DNA of 64,000 bases from Vibrio marisflavi CECT 7928 (GCF_921294215.1 NZ_CAKLDM010000001.1:868001-932000); one strand, 5' to 3'; counted from the stretch's first letter, positions 1 through 8,601 are shown. Translations and numbers: made by a program. The notes: generated by a model from the sequence alone, not told the origin.

Positions 1-1
1 G

Positions 2-391
2 TATTACAACAGCCATAGTTGCGTCGCTTTAAAGCGAGAAGGAGACTCGCTCAATCACTGGATTCAACAAAGAACAAAACAGAAGCAACCATACATGATT
101 TTGGGGGACTTCAATCATCAGCTTGCTCGATCAAACGACTGGTTATGGAATTTGATTGTAAAAGGTATCAAACCTAACCCAACACTATCGACAAAAAATA
201 TAAAAGCTGGTTGCTTAGTTAGGTCAAAGAAAAACCCAACAAAAACTCATCGATATCGAAGTTTAATCGACCATATTATTCTGAGCCACAATTTAAAGGC
301 GAACAATACTAGTCAGTTGAGTTTTGCAAAGGGGGATGTCTTGAAGAGAAACTTAAGTGATCACTGCCTTGTCAGCCTAGAGCTTAACTAG
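2..391 (+). CDS. Endonuclease/exonuclease/phosphatase family protein, C-terminal part
   Basis: Only the C-terminal 129 residues are present; the reading frame is open to the left edge, so the true start lies outside the window. The fragment begins with a segment of the form NSHSCV, followed by the family metal/catalytic motif GDFN at about residues 34-37, an IDHI segment and a C-terminal SDHCLV motif with the catalytic Asp-His pair. These are the hallmarks of the Mg-dependent EEP fold shared by DNases, exonuclease III and phosphodiesterases. Substrate cannot be told from this part. A hairpin at 414-439 follows its stop and probably terminates both this gene and the convergent phaC. Confidence 0.75.
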   Translation, partial: YYNSHSCVALKREGDSLNHWIQQRTKQKQPYMILGDFNHQLARSNDWLWNLIVKGIKPNPTLSTKNIKAGCLVRSKKNPTKTHRYRSLIDHIILSHNLKANNTSQLSFAKGDVLKRNLSDHCLVSLELN

Positions 392-413
392 ACTTCTACT
401 GGACATATACAAC

Positions 414-439
414 AAAGCCCAACTAAATAGCTGGGCTTT
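414..439. terminator. Bidirectional Rho-independent terminator
   Basis: Inverted repeat with arms AAAGCCCA (414-421) and TGGGCTTT (432-439), flanked by T-rich sequence in both directions. It sits between the convergent stops of the EEP-family gene (391) and phaC (456), so it can serve both. Confidence 0.75.
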
Positions 440-455
440 TGGGTTACGTTTAAAC

Positions 456-2228
456 TTATTCTTTAATAGGTAGAACTTGTTTAACGTAATCGCCTGGTGC
501 AGCACCAATTACTGGATTCTGCTCAGAACCTTGAGTGAATGGTTCGATTTTCTCTTTAGGATTAAATCCACCTAACCACTCATTCCAGTGAGTCCACCAA
601 GAGCCTTCATTATGCTTAGCATTTGTGAACCACTCATCAGCAGATTCGTCTAGGTTATCGTTAGTCCAGAAACCATACTTATTCTTCGCAGGATGGTTTA
701 CGATACCTGCGATATGGCCTGATTCACCGAGTACAAATGTCTTATTGCCACCTGTTTTCAGTGCACCACGATATGTACCTTGCCAAAGTGCGATGTGATC
801 TTCTTTCGTTGAGATGAAGTAGCATGGAACTTTGATCTTATTAAGATCAATCCAAACACCACCAATCTTAACACCTTTATCTTCAACTAATTTGTTTTCA
901 AGATATAGGTTTCTTAACAAGAAGTTATGAGTCGCAGCAGCAACGTTTGTGCTATCGCTGTTCCAGTACAACAAGTCGAAATCTACAGGGCTATTGCCTT
1001 TCAAGTAGTTATCTACGTAGTAGTTCCAGTACAAGCTATTTTCACGTAGAAGGCTGAATGTTACGCTCAGAGAACGTCCATCCATGTAACCTTTCGTGTT
1101 GTTTTGCGCCTCAATTGCATCAATCAATGTTTCATTGACGTATGCACCTACTTCACCTGGCTGACCGAAGTCTAGAAGCGTAGTAAAGAAAGTTGCAGAC
1201 TTAATACGTTTTTTCATACGCTTAGCAGCGTAGTACGCAACAGTCGAAGCTAGAACCGTACCACCGATACAGTAGCCAGCAGCGTTAACTTGGTCTTGGC
1301 CCGTAATGTCTTCGATAGCATTAACAGCTTTAACAACACCGTCAGTAACATAGTCACCAAATTCTAGTTTAGCCTGCTCTTTGCCCGGGTTACGCCATGA
1401 CATCAAGAATACGCTATGGCCTTGTTCAAGCAACCAACGAACCATTGAATTCTTCTCGCGAAGATCAAGGATGTAGTACTTGTTGATGAACGGAGGAACG
1501 ATTAATAGCGGTGTAGCATTAACTTTCTTAGTTAACGGCTTATATTGGATTAATTCGAACAATTCGTTCTTAAATACTACGTCACCGGCAGTATTTGCAA
1601 CGTCTTCACCAATGCGGAAAGCATTGTTGTTTGTCATTCGAATTTTTAGGATATCAGCACTGGACTCTAGGTCCTCTTTAAGCGTATCCAAACCAGCCAT
1701 CAAGTTTTCGCCATTTTTTTCTAACGTAAGTTTTAGCAACTCAGGGTTAGTAGCGATAAAGTTACTTGGTGACATAGCGTTGATCATTTGACGAGAGAAG
1801 AACGAAACACGCTCTTTAGTTTTCTCGTCTAAGCCTTCAACGCTTTCAATTGTATCTTGGTAAGTTTTGCTAAATAGCAAATACGACTGTTTGATGAAGC
1901 TGTAGAACGCATCGTTCTTCCAAGATTCATCAGCAAATCGTTTATCACCTTTTTCGGCTTCAACATGGCATTTGCTGTTACCAGCAAGCGCAATATTTTG
2001 CCAAATTTGCAATTGTTGCTCCCACCACTTGGTCTGAATTTGAAGAAGGTTCGCAGGTTGATGTGCGGCCTTTTCAAACAGCTTTGCAGTATCTTCAAGG
2101 TTGAGTTCATGCATTGCTTTGTTCAGAGGGGAGTTAACGGCTGCCTTGCCTAGTTCAAGATCTTGCCACCACTGTTGATTGGTTTCTTGGAGCTTAACAA
2201 GGTAGTCCGAAAAGAAGTGTTGAAACAT
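456..2228 (-). CDS. phaC: Class I poly(3-hydroxyalkanoate) synthase
   Basis: Polymerises (R)-3-hydroxyacyl-CoA, mainly 3-hydroxybutyryl-CoA, into PHB at the granule surface. The 590-residue length fits class I enzymes. An N-terminal PhaC domain is followed by an alpha/beta-hydrolase core with the lipase-like box GYCIGG; the catalytic triad is visible as Cys320, Asp477 (in KEDH) and His505 (in GESGH), at nearly the same spacing as in Cupriavidus necator. It is the last gene of the phaB-phaA-phasin-phaC operon. Its ATG at 2228 is preceded by a good AGGAG ribosome site. A terminator lies just downstream. Confidence 0.97.
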   Translation of the reverse strand: MFQHFFSDYLVKLQETNQQWWQDLELGKAAVNSPLNKAMHELNLEDTAKLFEKAAHQPANLLQIQTKWWEQQLQIWQNIALAGNSKCHVEAEKGDKRFADESWKNDAFYSFIKQSYLLFSKTYQDTIESVEGLDEKTKERVSFFSRQMINAMSPSNFIATNPELLKLTLEKNGENLMAGLDTLKEDLESSADILKIRMTNNNAFRIGEDVANTAGDVVFKNELFELIQYKPLTKKVNATPLLIVPPFINKYYILDLREKNSMVRWLLEQGHSVFLMSWRNPGKEQAKLEFGDYVTDGVVKAVNAIEDITGQDQVNAAGYCIGGTVLASTVAYYAAKRMKKRIKSATFFTTLLDFGQPGEVGAYVNETLIDAIEAQNNTKGYMDGRSLSVTFSLLRENSLYWNYYVDNYLKGNSPVDFDLLYWNSDSTNVAAATHNFLLRNLYLENKLVEDKGVKIGGVWIDLNKIKVPCYFISTKEDHIALWQGTYRGALKTGGNKTFVLGESGHIAGIVNHPAKNKYGFWTNDNLDESADEWFTNAKHNEGSWWTHWNEWLGGFNPKEKIEPFTQGSEQNPVIGAAPGDYVKQVLPIKE

Positions 2229-2286
2229 TTTAGTACTCCTATACTCGGAAAAATTGCCGCCTATGAAAGGCGGCAGATAAGCAGTG

Positions 2287-2634
2287 TTATGCAGGAGTCA
2301 CTGTCTTAAGGTTTTCCGTAGTAAGTTTTTCAACGTCATCTTTGAATTCTTTCGCGATGTTTTGAAGCTTGTTGCTGTCATCCATCATTTGTTGAGAAAG
2401 TTTTGTAAGAACAGACAGTTGTTGACCGTTGAAAGAAGTAAGAGAAGTTACATCTTTGATTTCGCTTGCAGCTTTCATTTGAGCTAGGCCCATTTCGCTG
2501 TAAGTACGGATAGCGTTTAGTTGAAGTTCAGTTAGAACTTCTACGTTCTTAGTTACAAGCTTGTTGAACTTGATGAACGGTTCTAGGTTTTTTTCAGTTT
2601 GATCAGCGTAAGTTTTGAAGAAATCAGTGTACAT
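2287..2634 (-). CDS. phaP: Phasin family protein (PHB granule-associated)
   Basis: A small 115-residue, helix-rich amphipathic protein without a signal peptide. It has the phasin-like N-terminus with FFKTYADQTEKNLEPF followed by heptad-like helices. Phasins coat PHB granules and control their size and number. It lies between phaA and phaC in the same orientation, with only about 40-60 bases on either side, which supports the assignment. A strong AGGAG site precedes the ATG at 2634, in keeping with the high expression usual for phasins. Confidence 0.9.
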   Translation of the reverse strand: MYTDFFKTYADQTEKNLEPFIKFNKLVTKNVEVLTELQLNAIRTYSEMGLAQMKAASEIKDVTSLTSFNGQQLSVLTKLSQQMMDDSNKLQNIAKEFKDDVEKLTTENLKTVTPA

Positions 2635-2675
2635 AATAATGCTCCTAACGATTGACGATAAAATTCTTTTCTAAA

Positions 2676-3884
2676 TTAATTAACAGACTTAACAACAACA
2701 GCAGTACCCATACCACCGCCCACACACAATGAAGCGACGCCATAGTTACCGTTTTGCTTAGTCAGTTCGTGAATGAGGGTAACTAGGATTCGGTTACCAG
2801 ATGCACCTAGAGGATGTCCTAGAGCAATTGCACCACCATTCAAATTCGCTTTGTCTAAAATAGACTCTTTAGTTACATCATGCTCTTGAGCTAGACCATG
2901 CACAACGCCTAGTGCTTGTGCTGCAAAAGCTTCGTTTAGCTCGAATACGTCAACATCTTGGATTGACATATCAGCTTTGCTTAGAGCTTGAGTAACAGAT
3001 TGTACTGGACCTAGACCCATCACTTTTGGATCCAAACCAGTTTGCGCGTAGCTCACAACTTCTACTAGAGGAGTAAGGTTGTGCTCTTTTACTGCGCTTT
3101 CAGAAGCTAAGATAATTGCACTAGCTCCATCATTAATACCTGACGCGTTACCTGCTGTCACAGTACCTTCACGATCGAATGCCGGACGAAGTTTCTGTAG
3201 ACCTTCTAAAGTAGCGTTTGATTTTGGATACTCATCTGTATCGAAAACAACTGTTTCGCGACGCTTCTTAACTTCAACAGGTACGATTTCATCTTTGAAC
3301 TTGCCAGCTTCTACTGCAGCAACAGCTTTTTGTTGACTGCTTAGTGCAAAAGCATCTTGCTCTTCACGAGTAAGGCTAAATTCTTTTGCTACATTTTCAG
3401 CAGTTACACCCATGTGGTAACCATTGAAAACATCTGTTAGACCATCAGCAACTAGAAGGTCAACAAGATTCATGTTGCCCATTTTGTTACCATCACGGAT
3501 TGAAGCAGGAGCAGCAAAAGGAATTTGCGACATAACTTCAACACCTGCAGCAACAACTACGTTTGCGTCGCCAGCACGGATGTGAGAAACCGCATCCATT
3601 ACTGTCTTCATACCACTACCACAAACCATGTTTAGCGTGTATGCAGGAACAGTTTCTGGGATACCAGCGTAGATAGAAGCCTGACGACCAACGCTCATGC
3701 CTTGAGCTGCGCCAACTACGTTACCAACGATAACTTCGTCGATACACTCTGGAGAAACATTACCAGCTTCAAGTGCACCTTTAATTGCAACTGAACCTAA
3801 TTTACCAGCAGTTTCGCCTTTTAAAGAACCACCAAATGAACCTAGAGGGGTGCGTTTTGCCGCAACAACAAATACTTTTTCCAT
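2676..3884 (-). CDS. phaA: Acetyl-CoA acetyltransferase (beta-ketothiolase)
   Basis: Condenses two acetyl-CoA to acetoacetyl-CoA, the first step of PHB synthesis. The 402-residue protein shows the thiolase nucleophile Cys88 in NMVCGSGMK, the GHPLGASG histidine motif, and the C-terminal second cysteine in SLCVGGGMG. I chose the ATG at 3884 (start MEKVFVVAAKRTPLG) because it has an AAGGAAG ribosome site and matches the family N-terminus; the longer open frame reaching 3959 would overlap phaB. Only 13 bases separate it from the phaB stop, so the two are co-transcribed. Confidence 0.96.
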   Translation of the reverse strand: MEKVFVVAAKRTPLGSFGGSLKGETAGKLGSVAIKGALEAGNVSPECIDEVIVGNVVGAAQGMSVGRQASIYAGIPETVPAYTLNMVCGSGMKTVMDAVSHIRAGDANVVVAAGVEVMSQIPFAAPASIRDGNKMGNMNLVDLLVADGLTDVFNGYHMGVTAENVAKEFSLTREEQDAFALSSQQKAVAAVEAGKFKDEIVPVEVKKRRETVVFDTDEYPKSNATLEGLQKLRPAFDREGTVTAGNASGINDGASAIILASESAVKEHNLTPLVEVVSYAQTGLDPKVMGLGPVQSVTQALSKADMSIQDVDVFELNEAFAAQALGVVHGLAQEHDVTKESILDKANLNGGAIALGHPLGASGNRILVTLIHELTKQNGNYGVASLCVGGGMGTAVVVKSVN

Positions 3885-3897
3885 TTTTAGCGCTTCC

Positions 3898-4638
3898 TTA
3901 GTGCATGTGTAGGCCGCCGTTAACCGACAGCGTAGAACCAGTGATATAAGCACCTGCATCGCTTACTAGGAAGCTAACAGTGCTTGCAATTTCTTCTGGA
4001 GTCGCAAGACGCTTCATTGGGATTTGACCCTTGATTGCGTCTAGTACTTCTGGTTTCATTTTCTCAACCATCGGAGTGCCAGTGTAACCAGGTGCTACAA
4101 CGTTAACTGTTACACCACTTTTCGCGCCTTCGAAAGCTAGTGCTTTAGAGAAGCCGATCATGCCAGCTTTTGCTGCAGAGTAGTTAGTTTGGCCAAACTG
4201 ACCTTTAAGGCCGTTTACAGAAGAGATATTTACGATGCGACCGTTGCCTTTTTCACACATTGCGCCGAAAAGAGGCTGAGTAACGTTGAATAGACTGTTT
4301 AGGTTAGTATCAATGACATCGCGCCAAGCTTGGACTGTCATTTTCTTAAATACACCATCACGCGTAATACCAGCATTGTTTACGAGTACATCGACAGTGC
4401 CTTCTTCTTGAACTAAAGTACACAAACGATCTGCACACTCTTCAGCGTTTGTAACGTCAAGTTCGAATAGACGAACTTGCTCATTAGTGAACTCTTTTTC
4501 GTTAAACCAATCTTGAGCCGACTGTAGGTTACCTGTTGAGTAAGTAGCAATTACTCGGTATCCGTCGTTCACTAGTTGAGAAGTAATAGCAGAACCGATT
4601 CCGCCTTTTGATCCCGTGATCAAAGCGACTTTTTTCAT
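3898..4638 (-). CDS. phaB: Acetoacetyl-CoA reductase (NADPH-dependent, SDR family)
   Basis: Reduces acetoacetyl-CoA to (R)-3-hydroxybutyryl-CoA, the PhaC substrate. The 246-residue short-chain dehydrogenase has the cofactor motif TGSKGGIGSA at the N-terminus, NNAG near residue 87, and the catalytic Ser/Tyr/Lys set in NISSVNG and YSAAK. The ATG at 4638 is preceded by GGAGT and gives the family N-terminus MKKVALITG. It is the first gene of the pha operon. A perfect 7-base-arm palindrome at 4675-4694, in the leader or promoter, may be an operator. Confidence 0.96.
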   Translation of the reverse strand: MKKVALITGSKGGIGSAITSQLVNDGYRVIATYSTGNLQSAQDWFNEKEFTNEQVRLFELDVTNAEECADRLCTLVQEEGTVDVLVNNAGITRDGVFKKMTVQAWRDVIDTNLNSLFNVTQPLFGAMCEKGNGRIVNISSVNGLKGQFGQTNYSAAKAGMIGFSKALAFEGAKSGVTVNVVAPGYTGTPMVEKMKPEVLDAIKGQIPMKRLATPEEIASTVSFLVSDAGAYITGSTLSVNGGLHMH

Positions 4639-4674
4639 TAAGAGACTCCATCTTAACAGCAATATAAAACAACT

Positions 4675-4694
4675 GCGCAATATATAAATTGCGC
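4675..4694. promoter_or_regulatory. Candidate operator upstream of phaB
   Basis: Perfect inverted repeat GCGCAATATATAAATTGCGC (7-base arms, 6-base spacer) located 37-56 bases upstream of the phaB ATG, where a repressor would overlap the promoter or 5' leader. The binding protein is unknown; a PHB-responsive regulator or the divergent TetR protein are possibilities. Confidence 0.4.
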
Positions 4695-4810
4695 TTTTGC
4701 AAATGGTGTTCCTAATAACAAGTAACACCAACTAACGTAATAAATTATTTTTCTTGGTATTAATTCCCAAGATCTTTTCTAGGGGTATAAATTAAACGTT
4801 AAGTGTTACA

Positions 4811-4829
4811 TTTCAAACATTATTTGAAA
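4811..4829. repeat. Palindrome TTTCAAA-N5-TTTGAAA
   Basis: Perfect 7-base-arm inverted repeat in the gap between phaB and the TetR gene. It could be a protein-binding site or an RNA hairpin. Confidence 0.35.
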
Positions 4830-4884
4830 AAACGTTTATAAAAGTGATCCATGTCTCACATATCATGTAATGTTACAACAATGT

Positions 4885-4903
4885 AATAAGTTTATAACTT
4901 ATT
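4885..4903. promoter_or_regulatory. Candidate operator (19-base palindrome)
   Basis: Perfect palindrome AATAAGTTTATAACTTATT with 8-base arms about a 3-base centre. Its size suits a TetR-family dimer, and a TetR regulator begins at 5538. Only the palindrome itself is seen; the link to any regulator is inference. Confidence 0.35.
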
Positions 4904-4940
4904 GTTTTTAAGGGATTTTTACTCAAACAACAAATCCATC

Positions 4941-4976
4941 AAAAGCCCATATGTACTTGTTATATATGGGCTTTTT
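4941..4976 (+). terminator. Rho-independent terminator without an obvious upstream gene
   Basis: Arms AAAAGCCCATA and TATATGGGCTTTT separated by a short loop, followed by a run of six T on the plus strand. No protein-coding gene on this strand precedes it within 4 kb, which is why a small RNA is suspected. Confidence 0.65.
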
Positions 4977-5537
4977 TCAAATGAAACAAAATTACATACA
5001 ATGTATAAGGCAAATAAATACAAAAACATAGGTAAAATAAATGTATTGCCAAAGTGAACTGACTATTGGTCACAAAAATCACACATAAAAAGATTTGGAT
5101 CTCAAATATACAATTTTTCAGATAGTTAGCCTTGTGCACCTAATTTTACATTATGTAGCTTTATTACAGAAATTAACAACTAGACAACATAAAAGACACA
5201 ATCAGCATAATTTATGGTCAATTTAACAGGATTACGATGAAATAGAGTTTTTATTCGATGCTGGATATATAAATGCAGATTATTCCAGTAGTGTAAATAA
5301 ATGTTAATTTTGTAAGTAATAATTATTTGTTATGTGTTTAGTTACAATATATAGGTGCGGGATAATATAGCCACTCAACAATCCATACGTATTTCATACG
5401 TCATTTGACTAGAATATTTTGGCATTTTACTTCTCTAGCCGAACATATGAGATTTTAGTTATTCAACAATGGCTTTTATTACACATATGGATAATAATCA
5501 TCTCTGGACAAGCTTAAGCACCTAAATCAGAGATACT
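4977..5537. other. Long AT-rich gap before the TetR gene
   Basis: No convincing reading frame was found here on either strand. It presumably holds the TetR gene promoter. A small TACAT-ACA-ATGTA palindrome occurs near 4992-5004. Nothing else could be supported. Confidence 0.4.
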
Positions 5538-6263
5538 ATGTCAGCAAAAAAACCAGGCCGAAGAAGTGCTGTAGATGCAGAAAAGACAAAACAAGAAATC
5601 TTACGAGTCGCAATGCAACTGTTTTGTGAGGAAGGATATGACAAGGTTTCATTGAGAAGTATTAGTGAAATAGCAAATGTGTCACATAGCCTCATTCGCC
5701 ACCACTTTGGCAGCAAAGAAAAAATTTGGCATAGCATTAGTGATGAACTACAAGTGTACATGGCGAGCTATATCACTGAAATTTTGAACAACATCGAACC
5801 AGAGAAGCAAGCAAACTATAAGCTGTACAGATTCACAACGCACCTACTTGCTCATATGCTAGTTTATAATAGACCCATCCAATTGTTAGCAGATGCTGTA
5901 AGGCAAGGTGACGAATTGATAGAAAGGTTCATCAATAATGCCGGCAACTTGCAACAACTGCTAAGCACTCTATCAACCGAGTTTGAGCAACAATTTCCAG
6001 ACATACCAATTAATATCAGTGAAGTGAAATGGCAGATACTCATCTTTGCGCATGGCTCGGCTAGCCTCAAACCGTTTTTGAAAGAGACATGGTCAGATGA
6101 CAATCTAGACTACGAAGATTGTTTACTCAAGCACTGGGCTCTTTTCAACAACATCATGGCAAATACTTTCAATATTAGTCCTGAGCAAAGGCTAACTCCT
6201 CAGTCTATCTATGATTTAGTTTATGACTTACCCTTCAAATTAGCTCAATGGCACAAGCACTAA
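5538..6263 (+). CDS. TetR/AcrR family transcriptional regulator
   Basis: A 241-residue protein with the TetR DNA-binding domain at about residues 15-62: ILRVAMQLFCEEGYDKVSLR followed by the helix-turn-helix ISEIANVSHSLIRHHFGSKE. The C-terminal part is a divergent ligand-binding and dimerisation region, so the effector cannot be named. It is divergent from the PHB operon across about 900 bases with several palindromes, and is followed 8 bases later by the convergent acpH-like gene. Its targets may be its own promoter, the phaB promoter, or both; this is inference from position. Confidence 0.88.
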   Translation: MSAKKPGRRSAVDAEKTKQEILRVAMQLFCEEGYDKVSLRSISEIANVSHSLIRHHFGSKEKIWHSISDELQVYMASYITEILNNIEPEKQANYKLYRFTTHLLAHMLVYNRPIQLLADAVRQGDELIERFINNAGNLQQLLSTLSTEFEQQFPDIPINISEVKWQILIFAHGSASLKPFLKETWSDDNLDYEDCLLKHWALFNNIMANTFNISPEQRLTPQSIYDLVYDLPFKLAQWHKH

Positions 6264-6271
6264 AGATATGT

Positions 6272-6862
6272 TCATATTTGTCTAAAGTTCTGCTTGGCCG
6301 AAGAAAGCACTTGTGGATATAGTTCGCCGAACATCGATGTAAGTTTTTGTTCATGCTGTAGTATTGTTGTAAAACAGTTGCTAAGTGGCTTTATTCTGGG
6401 AGTTCGTTGAGATATGCGGTCCAACACATATTCAACATTTTCTAAATATTGGTAAGACTCCAACCAGCGATTTGTCCACATCAGATGAGCAGTCTGCCTT
6501 GCCCTTTCAGGAATGTTTGAATCTGACAAATCGAAAAACTGAGCTTTAGCTTGTTCGCAGAACTGTGGCAATGAGATCTTATGATAATTCTGCCAATTGC
6601 TGGCTAAGCAAAAATCCCAAAAAACATCGAGTGCTATTGGCGAAAATCGGATCAACGGAGTTGGAAATAGGAGTTTGGCGTTCTTTACAATTTCGTGGCT
6701 ATCCACATAAGAATCAACGAATCGATGTAACTTGATTCCTTTCAATATGCTTTGCTGTCGAAAGTGTTTTGCAGGATTACCTTTTACGAAGTCGCCTAGA
6801 AAATTTCCAAGTAAGCTTGAGCCACAATGCTCTGCTATGTGTAAGTGAGCTAAAAAGTTCAT
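6272..6862 (-). CDS. acpH: Acyl carrier protein phosphodiesterase family protein
   Basis: Similar to E. coli AcpH (YajB), which removes the 4'-phosphopantetheine arm from holo-acyl carrier protein. The 196-residue protein begins MNFLAHLHIA and contains GNFLGDFVKG, LHRFVDSYVDSH and DVFWDF, the conserved His/Asp-rich segments of this HD-like family. I chose the ATG at 6862; a GTG one codon earlier is possible. No clear ribosome site lies next to it. It is a single-gene unit convergent with the TetR gene. Confidence 0.88.
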   Translation of the reverse strand: MNFLAHLHIAEHCGSSLLGNFLGDFVKGNPAKHFRQQSILKGIKLHRFVDSYVDSHEIVKNAKLLFPTPLIRFSPIALDVFWDFCLASNWQNYHKISLPQFCEQAKAQFFDLSDSNIPERARQTAHLMWTNRWLESYQYLENVEYVLDRISQRTPRIKPLSNCFTTILQHEQKLTSMFGELYPQVLSSAKQNFRQI

Positions 6863-6921
6863 CACTTATCTCAATATGTGGACGGATACTCCTTTCATTG
6901 TAGCTTTATATACAAAATGCA

Positions 6922-7050
6922 TTACGAATCCGAGTTCACGTTCTCTTCATCGCTGTCGTTCGCTTCTACCAAGTATTGAGACAGGTTTATACCAATCTCC
7001 ATTGCATCAATCATTTCGAGGCTCTCTTCAATTTCAATAAACTCACTCAT
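6922..7050 (-). CDS. Possible small acidic protein (42 residues)
   Basis: A short frame reading MSEFIEIEESLEMIDAME at the start and ending VNSDS. It is strongly acidic, cytosolic-looking and without membrane segments. A GGGAT ribosome-site-like element lies about 7 bases before the ATG, and the frame falls between acpH and tyrP where no other gene fits. I do not recognise the family. The acidic composition and ribosome site favour a real gene, but so short a frame could occur by chance. Confidence 0.45.
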   Translation of the reverse strand: MSEFIEIEESLEMIDAMEIGINLSQYLVEANDSDEENVNSDS

Positions 7051-7135
7051 AAAGCAATCCCTTTTTTGTAATCATGTGCGTTCTTCAATATTTGTACACA
7101 TTGTATATTACATTTTTAATACGGTTAGAAGCTTT

Positions 7136-7149
7136 GTTTGTATACAAAC
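7136..7149. repeat. Palindrome upstream of tyrP
   Basis: Perfect 14-base palindrome GTTTGTATACAAAC about 215 bases upstream of the tyrP start. Several further TGTATAC-type elements occur nearby (7241-7280). Function unknown. Confidence 0.3.
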
Positions 7150-7211
7150 TTTTCAGCTTGTGACATCGGTAAGGCACACTTTTTTCGCCTCCAGCGAACG
7201 CCCTCATCTTT

Positions 7212-7229
7212 CGTAAATATATTTTTACA
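7212..7229. promoter_or_regulatory. TyrR box upstream of tyrP
   Basis: CGTAAATATATTTTTACA matches the TyrR consensus TGTAAA-N6-TTTACA at 11 of 12 defined positions. It lies 135 bases upstream of tyrP, a classic TyrR-regulated gene in enterobacteria. The TyrR gene itself is not in this window. Confidence 0.72.
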
Positions 7230-7363
7230 CATAGGAAATAAATGTATACACCACTATTGCATTTGTGTACAACATACTGCAAAATCACTTTCAAACTGGA
7301 TATAGGCTATGTCTAGCCAGTTATCACTTATACAGTAACCATAACTAGTAAAGAATAATATAC

Positions 7364-8569
7364 ATGGCTAAATCAAAAGTGTTTGGTAGTACTTTGATTA
7401 TCGCAGGTACGACTATCGGAGCAGGCATGCTTGCTTTGCCTCTAGCTTCCGCAGGAATGGGCTTCTTCTCTTCAATAGCAGTAATGTTGGTTTTGTGGGC
7501 GCTGATGTCGTTTACCGCGTTGCTTATGCTTGAGTTACATCAATATGCAGATAGCACTGCAACCTTACATTCTCTTGCCAAACAGATTTTGGGCAACAAA
7601 GGCAAATGGCTTGCAAGCTTTGCCATGCTATTTCTTTTCTACTCATTGTGTGCAGCTTATATAGCTGGCGGTGGTGCTCAATTTGGCGATCGACTTCGAG
7701 CATGGTTTAACTTAGATATTAGTGCTCATGGTGCAACTATCATTTTCACTATTGTTGTCGCATTAGTAGTGACGATCGGAACTGGAACAGTAGACAAGGT
7801 CAACAGAGTTCTATTTCTAATTAAGATAATCACTATGGCATTAGTTCTGACATTCCTTGCACCAAATGTTTCGGAACCTTACCTGTTAAGTATGCCCCTT
7901 CATCAAGGCTTAGTCGTCGCAGCCATCCCTGTCATTTTTACTTCATTTGGCTTTCATGGCAGCATCCCAGCGATAGTAAACTATCTAGATGGTGATACTA
8001 AATCACTTAAAAAAGCCGTCATTTTTGGCTCATCTATACCTCTGATCATTTACATCATTTGGCAAATCGTTACTTTGGGCGTAGTGAGCCAAAACCAATT
8101 GATCGCGAATTCAGGCCTTAGCGCATTAGTTTCTTCATTGGCACAGACAGTTCATCACTCGAGCTTGGGACAAGCAGTCGGAGTTTTCGCAGATCTTGCA
8201 CTACTCACCTCCTTCCTTGGAGTTAGCTTAGGGCTATTCGAATACCTTGGCGATGTGATTAAAGACAAAAATGGCAACTCGAACAGAATTGTTTCGTCGC
8301 TGATTACTTTTCTGCCGCCATTAGGCTTTGCTTTGTACTACCCTAAAGGCTTCATTCTAGCTCTAGGCTACGCTGCCATCGCTTTGGCAATATTGGCTGT
8401 ATTTCTTCCTATCTCAATGGTGTACAAAGTACGTAAAACACAAGCGAAAGAAAACGCCTACCAAGTAAAAGGCGGACATTTAGGGCTTGCGATCGCGGGT
8501 TTTGCTGGAGTCGGAATTGTATGTGCTCAGGTACTAATCACCGTGGGCGTATTACCAGCTCTTGGCTAA
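7364..8569 (+). CDS. tyrP: Tyrosine-specific transport protein (aromatic amino acid permease)
   Basis: Proton-coupled inner-membrane importer of tyrosine in the HAAAP family. The 401 residues contain about 11 hydrophobic segments. The N-terminal GTTIGAGMLALPLASAG, the central IPVIFTSFGFHGSIPAIV, and the late FLPPLGFALYYPKGF and ALGYA segments closely track E. coli TyrP and separate it from Mtr and TnaB. A TyrR-type box lies upstream. A hairpin with 8-base arms (8580-8601) follows the stop. Confidence 0.93.
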   Translation: MAKSKVFGSTLIIAGTTIGAGMLALPLASAGMGFFSSIAVMLVLWALMSFTALLMLELHQYADSTATLHSLAKQILGNKGKWLASFAMLFLFYSLCAAYIAGGGAQFGDRLRAWFNLDISAHGATIIFTIVVALVVTIGTGTVDKVNRVLFLIKIITMALVLTFLAPNVSEPYLLSMPLHQGLVVAAIPVIFTSFGFHGSIPAIVNYLDGDTKSLKKAVIFGSSIPLIIYIIWQIVTLGVVSQNQLIANSGLSALVSSLAQTVHHSSLGQAVGVFADLALLTSFLGVSLGLFEYLGDVIKDKNGNSNRIVSSLITFLPPLGFALYYPKGFILALGYAAIALAILAVFLPISMVYKVRKTQAKENAYQVKGGHLGLAIAGFAGVGIVCAQVLITVGVLPALG

Positions 8570-8579
8570 CACTTTTTTT

Positions 8580-8601
8580 AGGTGGGCCTCAACGCCCACC
8601 T
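8580..8601. terminator. Hairpin after tyrP
   Basis: Arms AGGTGGGC and GCCCACCT with a 6-base loop, 10 bases after the tyrP stop. The T-run lies before rather than after the stem on the plus strand, so its strength as a Rho-independent terminator is uncertain. Confidence 0.5.

Larger units (their letters stand above)
4753..4976 (+). ncRNA. Possible small RNA ending at an orphan terminator
   Basis: A good terminator on the plus strand at 4941-4976 has no plus-strand gene upstream within this gap; the nearest plus-strand gene before it ends at 391. The preceding 190 bases carry inverted repeats at 4753-4771 (CTTGG/CCAAG), 4811-4829 and 4885-4903. This pattern can mean a small RNA gene. I could not identify a convincing promoter and do not recognise the sequence as a known Vibrio sRNA, so both the 5' end and the call are tentative. 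Confidence 0.25.

Noticed and set aside
7085..7294. 69-residue minus-strand frame upstream of tyrP
   Set aside because: Lies across the promoter region with a TyrR-type box, is rich in Tyr/Lys/Asn typical of AT-rich non-coding DNA and resembles no family.
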